Source: Synergistaceae bacterium | Lineage (GTDB): Bacteria; Synergistota; Synergistia; Synergistales; Aminobacteriaceae | Length of the DNA: 38,968 nucleotides | NCBI GenBank assembly: GCA_031272035.1 | Contig: JAISUO010000086.1 | Coordinates: forward strand, 1-38,968 | Direction: 5' to 3' | Shown here: in pieces, positions 22,532-31,775 of the stretch | Layout: each line of letters begins with the position of its first letter | Position numbering within the stretch: the stretch's first letter is position 1 | Translations under genes and position numbers: made by a program | Notes under the pieces: generated by a model | Databases searched by the model: none | What the model saw: the letters and a program-made list of their open reading frames with translations, nothing else | What the model was told of the DNA's origin: nothing

Positions 22532-25500
22532 TTAAGAGCCCGCTCGGGTCCATTCGGAAACGACGTTCAGTTTCGCCAGCTTTTCGACGATCGCGTCGTA
22601 GTCGAGCTTCTCGTTCTGTTCACGCAGCCACGTCACCAGTTCTCCGCCGGTTTCGTAGTCATACTGTTCCAGATCCGAAATTATCCTCTCCAGCCTGCTG
22701 GTGTTGAACCGCCGCGCGGCGTTCAGAGCCTCCCCCAGCAGCGTTTTATCGGGAAAAGGCGCGGATTGCTTTCGGGCGGTATTTTCGGACGGAACGTCGA
22801 GAAGCTCCTTCAACCGTCCTGTGAATTTTTCAACGAATTTTATCATTCTCCCGTTGTTTGCCGCAACTTCGACGTAATCTCCGGCTTTCGCGGCGTATTC
22901 GAGCTTTTCCGCCATATGAGCCGCTTCTGTCGCGCATACCCCGTAACTGCTTCCCTTAAATCCGTGAACGATTATGGCGTAGCCCTCCAAATCCTCTTTC
23001 GAAAAACGCCGCAGCTGCTCCAGCAGCGCCGGAGTGTGCTGCACATAAGAGCGAAGCACGCGAATATAGGATTCCTCGTCGCCGTAACGCAGCACGCCGG
23101 ACGTCGTATCCAGCCCCGCTTCCTCAAGGCGGTTCAGGAGCTCGCCGTGTTCCGCCGGATTTATGCGATTCATCCCGCCTGCCAAATTCGCCGCTTCCTC
23201 GGCCTGTCTCAGCGTTTCTTCGCTCTGACGGTCACGAATCCACCTGTTGAGCGTCTCGTTCAGAAGCGTCAGATCGATGGGCTTGGAAATAAATCCGTTA
23301 AAACCATTGGCGGCAAACATCTCCTCCACTCCAACGACGGCATTCGCGGTGAGCGCCACGATGGGAACGGTTCGAGCGTATTCCGTCCCGATCTCCGTCC
23401 GGATAATCCGCGTGGCCTCTACTCCGTCCATTACGGGCATCATGTGATCCATAAAAATCAGGTCGAACCTGCGGCGCTCCCCATTTCCTTCTTCCGCGTC
23501 CCCCGCCGCGCGGACTTTTTCTATCGCCTCACGTCCGCTCGTGACGCATTCGACCTCGATTCCATATGGCCGCAGGAGCCCCACCAGAACGTCCAGGTTC
23601 GTCTGCACGTCGTCTACGATCAGAATTTTTCCATAGGGCATGAAGGCCCTCTCTATCCGCTTCTTCGACTCTTCGCCGGAAACGCCGTCTATTTTGCCGG
23701 CTTTCGTAAAACGGAAATTTTCCAGGTCGTCGGCGACCGCGGCCCCCACAGGCGTCCAGTCGACGACGGTCTGAGGCAGACTGAAGCTGAACACGCTGCC
23801 CGCGCCGAACTCGCTTTCCACGGAAATCTCTCCCCCCATAAGATCAAGGAGACGTTTCGCTATCGAAAGCCCCAGTCCGGTGCCCTCGACGTGGCTGTCC
23901 ACGCTGTTTTCAAGGCGGCTGTAATCCGAGAAGAGCCGCGCCATGTCTTTCTCTTTGATGCCGATGCCCGTATCCGCCACGGAAAAACGCAAACTGGCGT
24001 CGTTCCCGACGGCGCTCCAGGCGACACGGAGCGTCACCGTCCCCGCGTTTGTGTACTTGAAGGCGTTCGACAGAAGGTTGTTCAGTATCTGCTCGATCCT
24101 CAGCCTGTCGCCCCTCAAAATCCTGGGAAGCGTCTCGTCCATCAGAAGTTTGAAGGCGATGTCCTTCGAGCCTGTGCGCACGATGTTCAACTGGACGGTT
24201 TCGCCTATGAGCGCCGCCGAGTCGTAGTCGGCGGGTTTGATCTCAAAGTTGCCCGATTCGATTTTGGACAGGTCGAGAAGATCGTTGACGAGGCTCAAAA
24301 GCAGCCGGCCGGAGTGATGGATCTTTTTGAGGGTTTCTTTCACGCGCCAGGAAAGGTCGTTCAACAGCTCAACTTCCGAAAGCCCTATGATGGCGTTAAG
24401 CGGCGTACGGATCTCGTGGCTCATTCGGGCCAGAAATTCCGTCTTGGCCCGCTCTCCCGCCCGCGCCATTTTTTCGGCTTCGATGAGGCGCGTTATCATG
24501 CCGTCCCTGGTTATCGAAGACACCAGCAGGAGTCCTCCGGAGAACAAAATGTGCTCCTGCTCCCTTGAAAGGCCATAGACCGCGCTGTCGCTGCTGAACC
24601 GAACAAAGCCCCAGAACAGGCCCTGATAAGTGACGGGCAGCGCCACGAAAAAGCCGGTGTCCCGCAGGGCATCCATGCGTCTTCTGACGATCTTCCGGTT
24701 CGACGCCAGACTCCACTCGGGCAGCAGGTCTGAATAAGAAACGTTCACCCGCAGTCCCGTCTTCGACGGTTTTTCGTCCCCCTCGTTCCATACGGCAATC
24801 TGAGTCGCCCGCGACGCCTGACCCAGCGTCTCGTTGCGCCAGAGCGCCGCCGAGCTGGCGTTCACGCTGCGGGCCAGAACCTCCAGAGCCTTCCAGACGA
24901 GAAAACTCCTGTCGGGGTTCCGGCTGGAAATCAGGAGCGCCGATATGCCGTTCACCGCAATGAGAAGACGATCCTTCCGCTTCGTCGCGTGTTGGACGCG
25001 CCATTTCACAACGCGCCAGGCGCCGGCGGCAATCAGGAAAAACAACCCCAGCCACAGGATGGGCCTTTCATAAAACCGCAGTTCCTTGTTCATCGTAAGC
25101 GCGAGTTCGTCGCTCTCGACGCCTTCCCCGTTGATCCCCGAGAGGTGAAGGGTATAGTCGCCTCCCTTCAGGTTGGTATAACTCACCGTCGTCGTCGCCG
25201 AAAGGTCGTAAACCGTCGGATGTTCGTCGAACCCCTCCAGAAAAACCGACATGGAATTTTTCGACCGGGCGCCGTAGGAGAGAAGGGCAAAATCCACGGT
25301 TACGCGACTGGCGCTCTTCGGGATAAAGACGTCGTCGTCGGGTCTGTCGAAAGTTTCCCCGTCGATGGAGAGACTGTTTACAGCCGCCAGAGGTTTGACC
25401 GCGTTTTTCCGGGGCTGTCCGGTGTTGATTACGCTGACGCCCCGCCCGCAGGGGATGTAAAGCGCGCCGTCCTCGTCCAGAAAACTGCGGGCGCCCTTCA

Positions 25501-27301
25501 CGGGCAGCGATCTCAACCCCTGGTCGAACCCGAGGAACTCCGCCGGAACGTGTTTTCCCGAGGTCGAGAATATTTCCGCCATTTTGCACACGTAGACGCC
25601 GTTGGGGGCCAGGCTCCATAAATTGCCATTCTCGAACCGAATGTCGTACACGCCGTCGCCATACGGCTCAAGTTCGCTTGAGCTTTTCGCCGCGCCTTTT
25701 CCGCCCTCGGCTATCCGGCTGATTCCTTTTTCAGTGCCAACCCAGACGCAGTCGTTCTTTTCGTCCAAAACAACGCAGAAGACGACGTTGGAGGAAAGCC
25801 CTTCCGCCTCGGAGATCTTCGTCACGAAACCCCCCTGTATCCTGTAGATTCCGCCCCCGTCGCTCCCCGCCAGAATCGTTCCATCGCGAGTCTCCGCAAC
25901 GCTCAGGATCACCGGAACGTCAATTCCGTCCCTCCGCGTGTACGTTTTTATCACCCTGTCGCCGCGCACGACGGCAATTCCGTCGTTCATAGCGAGGATC
26001 ACCCCCCCGTCCGCCGATAGGCAGGCGCTTCGCAGGGTGTCCCCCGGCAGCCCGTCATTTTCCGTGAGGGAAACGACTTTTCCATTCGCGTCGCATCGGG
26101 TGAGGCCGAGTTTTTGATACGCGCATATCCACAGATTGCCCTCGGCGTCGGTCAGCAGGCCGCTTATGCGCACGCCGCTGAAAAGAGCCGTGAGCGAATT
26201 CGCTATCGAACCGCCGTACTCGTCCACAACGATCAATCCGTCGTCGGTTCCCATATAAAGATTTCCTCTGTACTTCGTGACGGCGTTCACGGCCATATCC
26301 CGTATTTTGTACGCGAAGAACAGGTCCCTGAACTTCGCCTTCGTGAACTGGAGCACTCCGCCGCCGGGGGAGGCAAACCAGTAGTTCCCTTCGCGGTCCT
26401 GAATCATGTCCCCGAAAGAGCCGCTCACGATCGTTCCGTCCACGTGATGGAACCCCCGCGGCTTCTCCCTGTCGAAATAGCCGATGCCGTTTCTGGCGCA
26501 TACCCACAATTTGCCGTCGTGGTCCTCGTTAATCCCGTCGATCATGCTGAGGGCCCGCGCATTCAGCAGGGTCCACTCATCAGGGGATCCCGAAGCGAAG
26601 GCGACGATTTTATTTTCCGACGAGCCGAGATAGACCCCTCCGTCACGCGAGCAGTAAACGCTCTCGAACCGGAGTCCTTCAAAGTCCTCTTCTTCAAGGC
26701 GACGTGAGTTTTCTCCGCTCAGAACCAGCGCCGAGCCGCTGAGAAGCACGCACCACACATCGCCGGCGAGGGAGGTCGCCACGCGGGAGGCAAGAATCGG
26801 TTCGTTTTCAGGCCCCATGACCGGTGATATTCTGCCCTCCCTGGATACCCGCGCTACTCCCGTCGCAGTCGCCGCGAAGATTTCGCCGCTCCGCCCCTCC
26901 GTTATGGAGCGGACGGAAAGAAGACCTCTGAAATGCGTGAATTTCCCGTCTTTATAGGCTGAGAGTCCGCCGCTTGTGCCTATCCACAAAACGCCCTTCG
27001 AGTCCTCGAAGATCGCGTCGATGTTGTTCGTCGGCAAAGAGCCGTCGGTCCTGCCGAACATCTTCGAGCGCTGCCCGTCGAAACGCGCCAGTCCCACCTG
27101 GCTGGCGACCCAGATATACCCGTCCCGGGTCTGGAGAATTTTGCCCGCTCCGGGAACGGGTATGGGACTTTCCTCTCTGTAGGAGGTCTGGATATATTCG
27201 GACAAAAAAAACTGATCGGCCTCCGCGAAGCTCCCGAAGCCGAGAAACAAAACCGCAAACCCGACAAACAATCCCGCCGCTCTCACAAATCTCCGGTTCA
27301 C
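22532..27301 (-). CDS. Hybrid histidine kinase with periplasmic propeller, receiver and HPt
   Basis: This 1589-residue sensor is a one-protein phosphorelay. A signal peptide or anchor (residues 1-28) leads to repeated two-component-propeller units (about 50-630), a Y_Y_Y-type beta domain (about 660-738) and a transmembrane helix (about 747-767). A GAF-like region (about 775-935) follows. The kinase core has H962 in S-H-E-I-R-T-P, the N-box around N1079, D1111-T-G-I-G and G-T-G-L-G-L. The receiver has phospho-acceptor D1285 in F-M-D-H-M-M-P and K1340. The HPt domain has H1446 in I-V-H-G-F-K-G-S-S. About 90 residues of unknown role end the protein. GTG start with GGAGG five bases upstream. No DNA-binding response regulator is adjacent. 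The sugar-binding lipoprotein downstream may be its ligand partner. Confidence 0.93.
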   Translation of the reverse strand: MNRRFVRAAGLFVGFAVLFLGFGSFAEADQFFLSEYIQTSYREESPIPVPGAGKILQTRDGYIWVASQVGLARFDGQRSKMFGRTDGSLPTNNIDAIFEDSKGVLWIGTSGGLSAYKDGKFTHFRGLLSVRSITEGRSGEIFAATATGVARVSREGRISPVMGPENEPILASRVATSLAGDVWCVLLSGSALVLSGENSRRLEEEDFEGLRFESVYCSRDGGVYLGSSENKIVAFASGSPDEWTLLNARALSMIDGINEDHDGKLWVCARNGIGYFDREKPRGFHHVDGTIVSGSFGDMIQDREGNYWFASPGGGVLQFTKAKFRDLFFAYKIRDMAVNAVTKYRGNLYMGTDDGLIVVDEYGGSIANSLTALFSGVRISGLLTDAEGNLWICAYQKLGLTRCDANGKVVSLTENDGLPGDTLRSACLSADGGVILAMNDGIAVVRGDRVIKTYTRRDGIDVPVILSVAETRDGTILAGSDGGGIYRIQGGFVTKISEAEGLSSNVVFCVVLDEKNDCVWVGTEKGISRIAEGGKGAAKSSSELEPYGDGVYDIRFENGNLWSLAPNGVYVCKMAEIFSTSGKHVPAEFLGFDQGLRSLPVKGARSFLDEDGALYIPCGRGVSVINTGQPRKNAVKPLAAVNSLSIDGETFDRPDDDVFIPKSASRVTVDFALLSYGARSKNSMSVFLEGFDEHPTVYDLSATTTVSYTNLKGGDYTLHLSGINGEGVESDELALTMNKELRFYERPILWLGLFFLIAAGAWRVVKWRVQHATKRKDRLLIAVNGISALLISSRNPDRSFLVWKALEVLARSVNASSAALWRNETLGQASRATQIAVWNEGDEKPSKTGLRVNVSYSDLLPEWSLASNRKIVRRRMDALRDTGFFVALPVTYQGLFWGFVRFSSDSAVYGLSREQEHILFSGGLLLVSSITRDGMITRLIEAEKMARAGERAKTEFLARMSHEIRTPLNAIIGLSEVELLNDLSWRVKETLKKIHHSGRLLLSLVNDLLDLSKIESGNFEIKPADYDSAALIGETVQLNIVRTGSKDIAFKLLMDETLPRILRGDRLRIEQILNNLLSNAFKYTNAGTVTLRVAWSAVGNDASLRFSVADTGIGIKEKDMARLFSDYSRLENSVDSHVEGTGLGLSIAKRLLDLMGGEISVESEFGAGSVFSFSLPQTVVDWTPVGAAVADDLENFRFTKAGKIDGVSGEESKKRIERAFMPYGKILIVDDVQTNLDVLVGLLRPYGIEVECVTSGREAIEKVRAAGDAEEGNGERRRFDLIFMDHMMPVMDGVEATRIIRTEIGTEYARTVPIVALTANAVVGVEEMFAANGFNGFISKPIDLTLLNETLNRWIRDRQSEETLRQAEEAANLAGGMNRINPAEHGELLNRLEEAGLDTTSGVLRYGDEESYIRVLRSYVQHTPALLEQLRRFSKEDLEGYAIIVHGFKGSSYGVCATEAAHMAEKLEYAAKAGDYVEVAANNGRMIKFVEKFTGRLKELLDVPSENTARKQSAPFPDKTLLGEALNAARRFNTSRLERIISDLEQYDYETGGELVTWLREQNEKLDYDAIVEKLAKLNVVSEWTRAGS

Positions 27302-27576
27302 CGTATCCTCCGTTCATCTCCATCTCTAAAGGAAAGGCAGAAAACCCCTACACTCCGACTCTGGCGCAATTTGTCAGCGCTTTCGCAGTAATCTCTATGC
27401 AACTGAAAGCAATAAAATGATTTGCCTAATTATATCAAAAAGACGACGAAAAGACGGAGTATACTGGAGAGGAAAAGAGCGGTTGTTTTCTTTTTCGCCG
27501 TTTGCGGCAGAGATGCGGCAACGCGCTTTTGCCGGCGGCTCAACGGGCTCAAATCTGGATAACTGGACTGGAGAAC
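27302..27576. other. Divergent intergenic region, histidine kinase / M48 protease
   Basis: No gene is seen. A minus-strand TATAAT (27429-27434) could serve the histidine kinase, and a plus-strand TATACT (27470-27475) could serve the M48 protease. Neither has a good -35, so activator-dependent promoters are possible. The stretch 27500-27545 is rich in short G-C inverted repeats with no T-tract. Confidence 0.35.
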
Positions 27577-28836
27577 ATGCACAATATCTATTTTTATCTC
27601 ATTATCACCTTTTACGTCTACGATTTCGTTTCCGACCAGTGGCTGTCGTACCTGGACAGGACCATGTGGTCTCCCGTCATGCCCGCGGAACTGGAGGGCA
27701 TTTACGACAGAGAGGAATACGCGAGACAACAGAATTATAATAAGGAAAACGACCGTTTGGGGCTGATAACTTCAGGCCTGTATTTTGTTGTAATCACAGC
27801 GGCTTTATTGTGCGGCGCGGCCGGATGGCTGGACGCCTTTCTTCGAAGGTACACGAATCACTTCATCCTGCTTCCGCTTTCTTTCGGCCTCGTGCTGATG
27901 ACGTTATCCTGGATGGCGGATATTCCCTTCGACTGTTACGACACGTTCGTCATCGAGAAAAAATACGGCTTCAACAGGACCACGCCCGGCACTTTCGTGC
28001 TGGACAGGCTGAAATCATTCGCTCTCGCGCTGATTTTGGGAGTTCCGCTGCTGTCTGTCATTTTGTCGGTGTACCATTACGCGCAAAACTGGTTTTGGCT
28101 GCTGGCGTGGATCGTCCTTTCCGCATTTTCGCTCATCCTCGCGTTTTTCTACTCCGAATGGATCGTTCCGATTTTCAACAGGCAAACGCCGCTGGAAGAA
28201 GGCGAACTGAGATCCGCTATCGAGGCTTTCGCCGAAAAGGCTTCCTTCCCGATTCAAAATATTTATATCATCGACGGTTCGAGGCGAAGCACGAAATCCA
28301 ACGCTTACTTCACCGGCTTCGGAAAGAAAAAGCGCATCGTTCTCTACGACACGCTGATCGACGACCTGACTGTGGAGGAAATCGTGGCCGTTCTCGCGCA
28401 TGAAATCGGCCACAACAGGATGAAACACGTTCTTCGCGAAATACCGATTTCGCTTGCGGAGTCCGGATTCATGTTGTGGTTATTCTCTCTTTTCATGAAC
28501 AATCAACCGCTCGTCTCCGCCCTTGGGGGAAGCGCCATGCCGTCGTTCCACCTGAGCTCCGTCGGTTTTTCTCTGCTGATCATCCCGCTCAAGGACGTTT
28601 TGAGCCTGTTGTCGAACTGTCGCTCCCGAAAACACGAATATGAGGCCGACAATTTCACCGTTCAATACGGGCTGGGGGAAGCTCTGATTTCGGCTCTCAA
28701 AAAAATCTGCTCCAAATCGCTGGAAAACCTGACCCCTCACCCTGTCGTCGTCTTCGTGTGTGACTCTCATCCGACGCTGCTGCAAAGGATTCATAACATC
28801 GAAAAACAGAAGGACTCCCGGGCAAATTCCCATTGA
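27577..28836 (+). CDS. M48 family membrane metalloprotease (Ste24/CAAX protease type)
   Basis: This 419-residue integral membrane zinc protease resembles eukaryotic Ste24 in size and layout. Several helices precede the catalytic H-E-I-G-H (residues 275-279 from the chosen ATG), and the third ligand lies in the E-Y-E-A-D segment near residue 354. The start is ATG at 27577 with GGAG just upstream. A longer frame from 27502 adds 25 residues with no membrane or family character. Bacteria lack CAAX prenylation, so the role is probably membrane-protein quality control. It converges on ftsH, another membrane protease, across a shared terminator. Confidence 0.9.
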   Translation: MHNIYFYLIITFYVYDFVSDQWLSYLDRTMWSPVMPAELEGIYDREEYARQQNYNKENDRLGLITSGLYFVVITAALLCGAAGWLDAFLRRYTNHFILLPLSFGLVLMTLSWMADIPFDCYDTFVIEKKYGFNRTTPGTFVLDRLKSFALALILGVPLLSVILSVYHYAQNWFWLLAWIVLSAFSLILAFFYSEWIVPIFNRQTPLEEGELRSAIEAFAEKASFPIQNIYIIDGSRRSTKSNAYFTGFGKKKRIVLYDTLIDDLTVEEIVAVLAHEIGHNRMKHVLREIPISLAESGFMLWLFSLFMNNQPLVSALGGSAMPSFHLSSVGFSLLIIPLKDVLSLLSNCRSRKHEYEADNFTVQYGLGEALISALKKICSKSLENLTPHPVVVFVCDSHPTLLQRIHNIEKQKDSRANSH

Positions 28837-28880
28837 CAAGAGTTGTCCCCATTCCCGATGGAACGATACGGAATCAATAA

Positions 28881-28921
28881 AAAAAGCCGAGAGAAAAGCT
28901 CTCCCGGCGTTCGCGTTTTTT
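28881..28921. terminator. Bidirectional terminator between the M48 protease and ftsH
   Basis: GCC-GAGAG and CTCTC-(CC)-GGC form a stem with a two-base bulge. T-tracts flank it on both sides: six T residues on the plus strand, and seven T residues then ATTG on the minus strand. Confidence 0.7.
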
Positions 28922-28949
28922 GCTGACCTGAACTGCCCAAAGGCGGAAA

Positions 28950-31007
28950 TTATGCCAGAAACTCCCGCTGTGGAAGTTTATCCGTCTTCTCATCGGGCAG
29001 TTCGGGTATTTTTTCTTCGAGCTGCTCCGTTTCTCCGGCGATTTTCGTCCCGTCGTCCTTTGCCTCCTGCTGCACGCCCTCGTCGGAGCCGGGGGCGGAA
29101 GAGTCCTCCGACGTTTTTTCCGGACCTTTTTTCCCGTTTTTCTCCGGCAAATCCCCGTTGTCGATCAGGATGTCGAACTCCTTGCCGTCCAAAGTTTCGC
29201 GCTCCAGAAGAATTCCGGCAATACGCTCCAGAAGAACGCGGTTTTCCGTCAAAATCGTTTTTGCCTTCGCGTAGCAGGAATCGATGATCGATTTCACTTC
29301 CTGGTCGATGGCATAGGCCACTTCTTCGCTGTAGTCACGGTCCTCGGAGATGTCCCTGCCCAGGAAAATTTCCTCGTGCTTGCGTCCCAGCTTCACGAGC
29401 CCCAGTCGATCGCTCATCCCCAGCTCCGTCACCATCTGACGGGCCGTTTTCGTCGCGCGGTCGAGGTCGTTGGCCGCTCCGCTGGTCACGTCTTCGAAGA
29501 TCAGTTCTTCCGCGGCGCGGCCGCTGAGAAGAATGCTGATTCTGTTCAGCATTTCCGTTCTCGACACCAGGAAGCGATCCTCTTCCGGAAGCTGCAGCGT
29601 GTAACCCAGAGCCGCGTGACCCCGCGGAACGATTGAAATTTTATGAACGGGGTCGCTGTCCGGCAGTTTTTTCGCGACAAGCGCGTGACCGACCTCATGG
29701 AAAGCAATGATCTTTTTTTCCTTCTCGCTGATCAGACGGCTTCTGCGCTCCGGACCCGCCATGACTCTTTCGATGCCCTCTTCAAACTCCTCCATCCCGA
29801 TTTTTTCCCTGTCGTGCCGGGCGGAAAGCAGCGCCGCCTCGTTGACCAGGTTGGCCAGATCCGCCCCGACGAAACCGGGCGTTCTGCGGGCCAGCACGCT
29901 GAGATCCACGTCGTCGGCGAGTTTTTTGTCCTTGCAGTGTACCTTGAGGATAGCTTCGCGTCCATTGATGTCGGGACGGTCCACGACGATATGACGATCG
30001 AAGCGGCCCGGACGCAGCAGCGCGGGGTCCAGAATATCGGGGCGGTTGGTGGCTGCGATCAAAATCGTGCTGCTGGCCTCCTCGAATCCGTCCAGTTCCA
30101 CCAAAAGCTGATTCAGAGTCTGTTCCCGTTCGTCGTGCCCGCCGCCGAGCCCCGCGCCTCTGTGGCGGCCAACGGCGTCCATTTCATCGATGAAGACAAT
30201 GGAGGGCTGATAGCGTTTTGCCTGATCGAACAGATCACGCACCCGCGCCGCTCCAACGCCCACGAACATCTCCACGAAGTCCGACCCGCTGACGCTGAAA
30301 AAGGGAACGTCCGCTTCTCCCGCCGCGGCGCGGGCAAGCAGCGTTTTTCCCGTTCCGGGAGGGCCCAAAAGCAAAACGCCTCGCGGCACCTTCGCCCCCA
30401 GTTTCGTAAACTTTGCCGGATCCTTGAGGAAGTGGATGACCTCCTGAAACTCTTCCTTGGATTCTTCGCACCCCGCCACGTCGTTGAACGTCACCTTGGG
30501 GCGATTGTCCAAAAACAGCTTGGCCTTGCTTTTGGCGAAGGACATCACCTTGCCGCCGCCGCCCTGCATGTTGTAAAGAAAGAAAATCCAAACGCCTATC
30601 AGCAGAAGCGTTGGCAGGAGAGACGAAAGAATCGTCACCCACCAGGAGGTTTTCTGAGGCGCTTCCACGTTGACAATGGCCCCCTTCGCCGCGGCTTCGG
30701 AGGCCAGCGTTTCCACATTGACACTGTAGGTCAGGAACTTGCTTCCGTCTTTCAGCTCTCCCCGCAGCGTCGCCGAACTGGATTCTCCCGGCAAGGTGTT
30801 GTTTCTGATCTGTAAAAATTTGACCCGACCCGCGTTCAACTCCGTAATAAAAGAGCTGTAACTGATTTCATTGTATGGCTGTGGGGTCTGAGCCGGTGTC
30901 AAAAACATGTTCACCAGACTGACCACCAACACAATCAGAATCAGGTATAAACCCAGATTCTTCACCACTCGCCCCAAAACATCGCCACCCTTCCACGTAT
31001 CCTGCAC
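28950..31007 (-). CDS. ftsH: ATP-dependent zinc metalloprotease FtsH
   Basis: This membrane-anchored AAA+ protease degrades misfolded membrane proteins and regulatory proteins. The 685-residue frame has helices at about 17-36 and 123-145 with a periplasmic domain between. Walker A G-P-P-G-T-G-K-T is at 215-222 and Walker B V-F-I-D-E at 271-275. The second region of homology is R-P-G-R-F-D-R, and the zinc site H-E-V-G-H is at 437-441. The C-terminus is acidic and low-complexity. The GTG at 31007 is the longest start. A GTG at 30965 with GGGG six bases upstream would give the more usual M-K-N-L-G-L beginning and is a real alternative. It lies downstream of tilS and hpt, a common arrangement. 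Confidence 0.96.
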   Translation of the reverse strand: MQDTWKGGDVLGRVVKNLGLYLILIVLVVSLVNMFLTPAQTPQPYNEISYSSFITELNAGRVKFLQIRNNTLPGESSSATLRGELKDGSKFLTYSVNVETLASEAAAKGAIVNVEAPQKTSWWVTILSSLLPTLLLIGVWIFFLYNMQGGGGKVMSFAKSKAKLFLDNRPKVTFNDVAGCEESKEEFQEVIHFLKDPAKFTKLGAKVPRGVLLLGPPGTGKTLLARAAAGEADVPFFSVSGSDFVEMFVGVGAARVRDLFDQAKRYQPSIVFIDEMDAVGRHRGAGLGGGHDEREQTLNQLLVELDGFEEASSTILIAATNRPDILDPALLRPGRFDRHIVVDRPDINGREAILKVHCKDKKLADDVDLSVLARRTPGFVGADLANLVNEAALLSARHDREKIGMEEFEEGIERVMAGPERRSRLISEKEKKIIAFHEVGHALVAKKLPDSDPVHKISIVPRGHAALGYTLQLPEEDRFLVSRTEMLNRISILLSGRAAEELIFEDVTSGAANDLDRATKTARQMVTELGMSDRLGLVKLGRKHEEIFLGRDISEDRDYSEEVAYAIDQEVKSIIDSCYAKAKTILTENRVLLERIAGILLERETLDGKEFDILIDNGDLPEKNGKKGPEKTSEDSSAPGSDEGVQQEAKDDGTKIAGETEQLEEKIPELPDEKTDKLPQREFLA

Positions 31008-31237
31008 TTCGCCCCGTCGCGTTCAAGCCGCGAACAAAAGGTTTCGTTTTTTTAAAATTTGTTTCTTTTTATTTCCCGTTTTTTCTTCACAGTATCATCC
31101 AATCCAACCTCGCTATTTTAACAGGAAAACCTCGAAACAAATCCTCAAATCCAACATCGTCTCAAATATGTATAAAACGGGCAAACGCAATATTTTTGCT
31201 TTAAAACCGGCAATTTTTTCCATCATATTTCCAGACC
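31008..31237 (-). other. AT-rich leader between hpt and ftsH
   Basis: No gene is seen in 230 bases. On the minus strand a TAAAAT about 110 bases before the ftsH GTG could be a -10 box, but no convincing -35 stands at the right distance. No strong terminator follows hpt, so ftsH may be read both from tilS-hpt and from its own promoter. Confidence 0.3.
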
Positions 31238-31774
31238 TCATATCTCCAGAGTGCGAATGTCCGGCAGGTTGCGCCACCGACCCGCGCAGTCCAGACCGTA
31301 TCCCACCACGAAGGTATCGGGTATGGTAAAACCACAATAGTCAATGGGTACAGAAATTTCACGTTTTTCGCTTTTGTCCAAGAGAACACAGGCCCGCAGA
31401 CTGGCCGGTTTGCGAGTTCGCAGGGTGTTCAGAAGATAGGACAGCGTGAGCCCCGTATCAATGATGTCCTCCACGATCAGAACGTTTCTTCCATTGATAT
31501 TGGAGCCGATGTCCTTCAGAATCTGCACAACGCCGCTGCTCTTTACCGCATCTCCATAAGAGGAAATCGACATGAAATCTATTTTGACATCGAGCTCCGG
31601 CGGCATGCAGCGCACCAGATCCGACAGAAAAATCACGGCTCCGTTTAAAATCCCCACCACCAGAAGTTCTCCGCCGGGGGTTTCAGACGCGATTTTCTTC
31701 GCCAGCGCGTCGACGCGGTCCTGTATTTCTCCCTCTGAAATCAATATTTCACCTGTTTTGTAATTCGGTTTCAT
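31238..31774 (-). CDS. hpt: Hypoxanthine phosphoribosyltransferase
   Basis: This purine salvage enzyme joins hypoxanthine or guanine to PRPP. It has 178 residues from the chosen ATG. The PRPP-binding signature V-L-I-V-E-D-I-I-D-T-G is present, as are the S-Y-G flexible-loop region and the C-terminal P-D-T-F-V-V-G-Y-G-L-D. The ATG at 31774 follows the tilS stop TGA by one base and has GGGGAG eight bases upstream. The in-frame GTG at 31783 overlaps that site. Translation is thus probably coupled to tilS. Confidence 0.95.
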   Translation of the reverse strand: MKPNYKTGEILISEGEIQDRVDALAKKIASETPGGELLVVGILNGAVIFLSDLVRCMPPELDVKIDFMSISSYGDAVKSSGVVQILKDIGSNINGRNVLIVEDIIDTGLTLSYLLNTLRTRKPASLRACVLLDKSEKREISVPIDYCGFTIPDTFVVGYGLDCAGRWRNLPDIRTLEI

Positions 31775-31775
31775 G

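Noticed and set aside
22523-24568. 681-codon open frame antisense to the histidine kinase
   Set aside because: Opposite strand carries the recognisable receiver, HPt and kinase domains; no motif seen in the antisense product.
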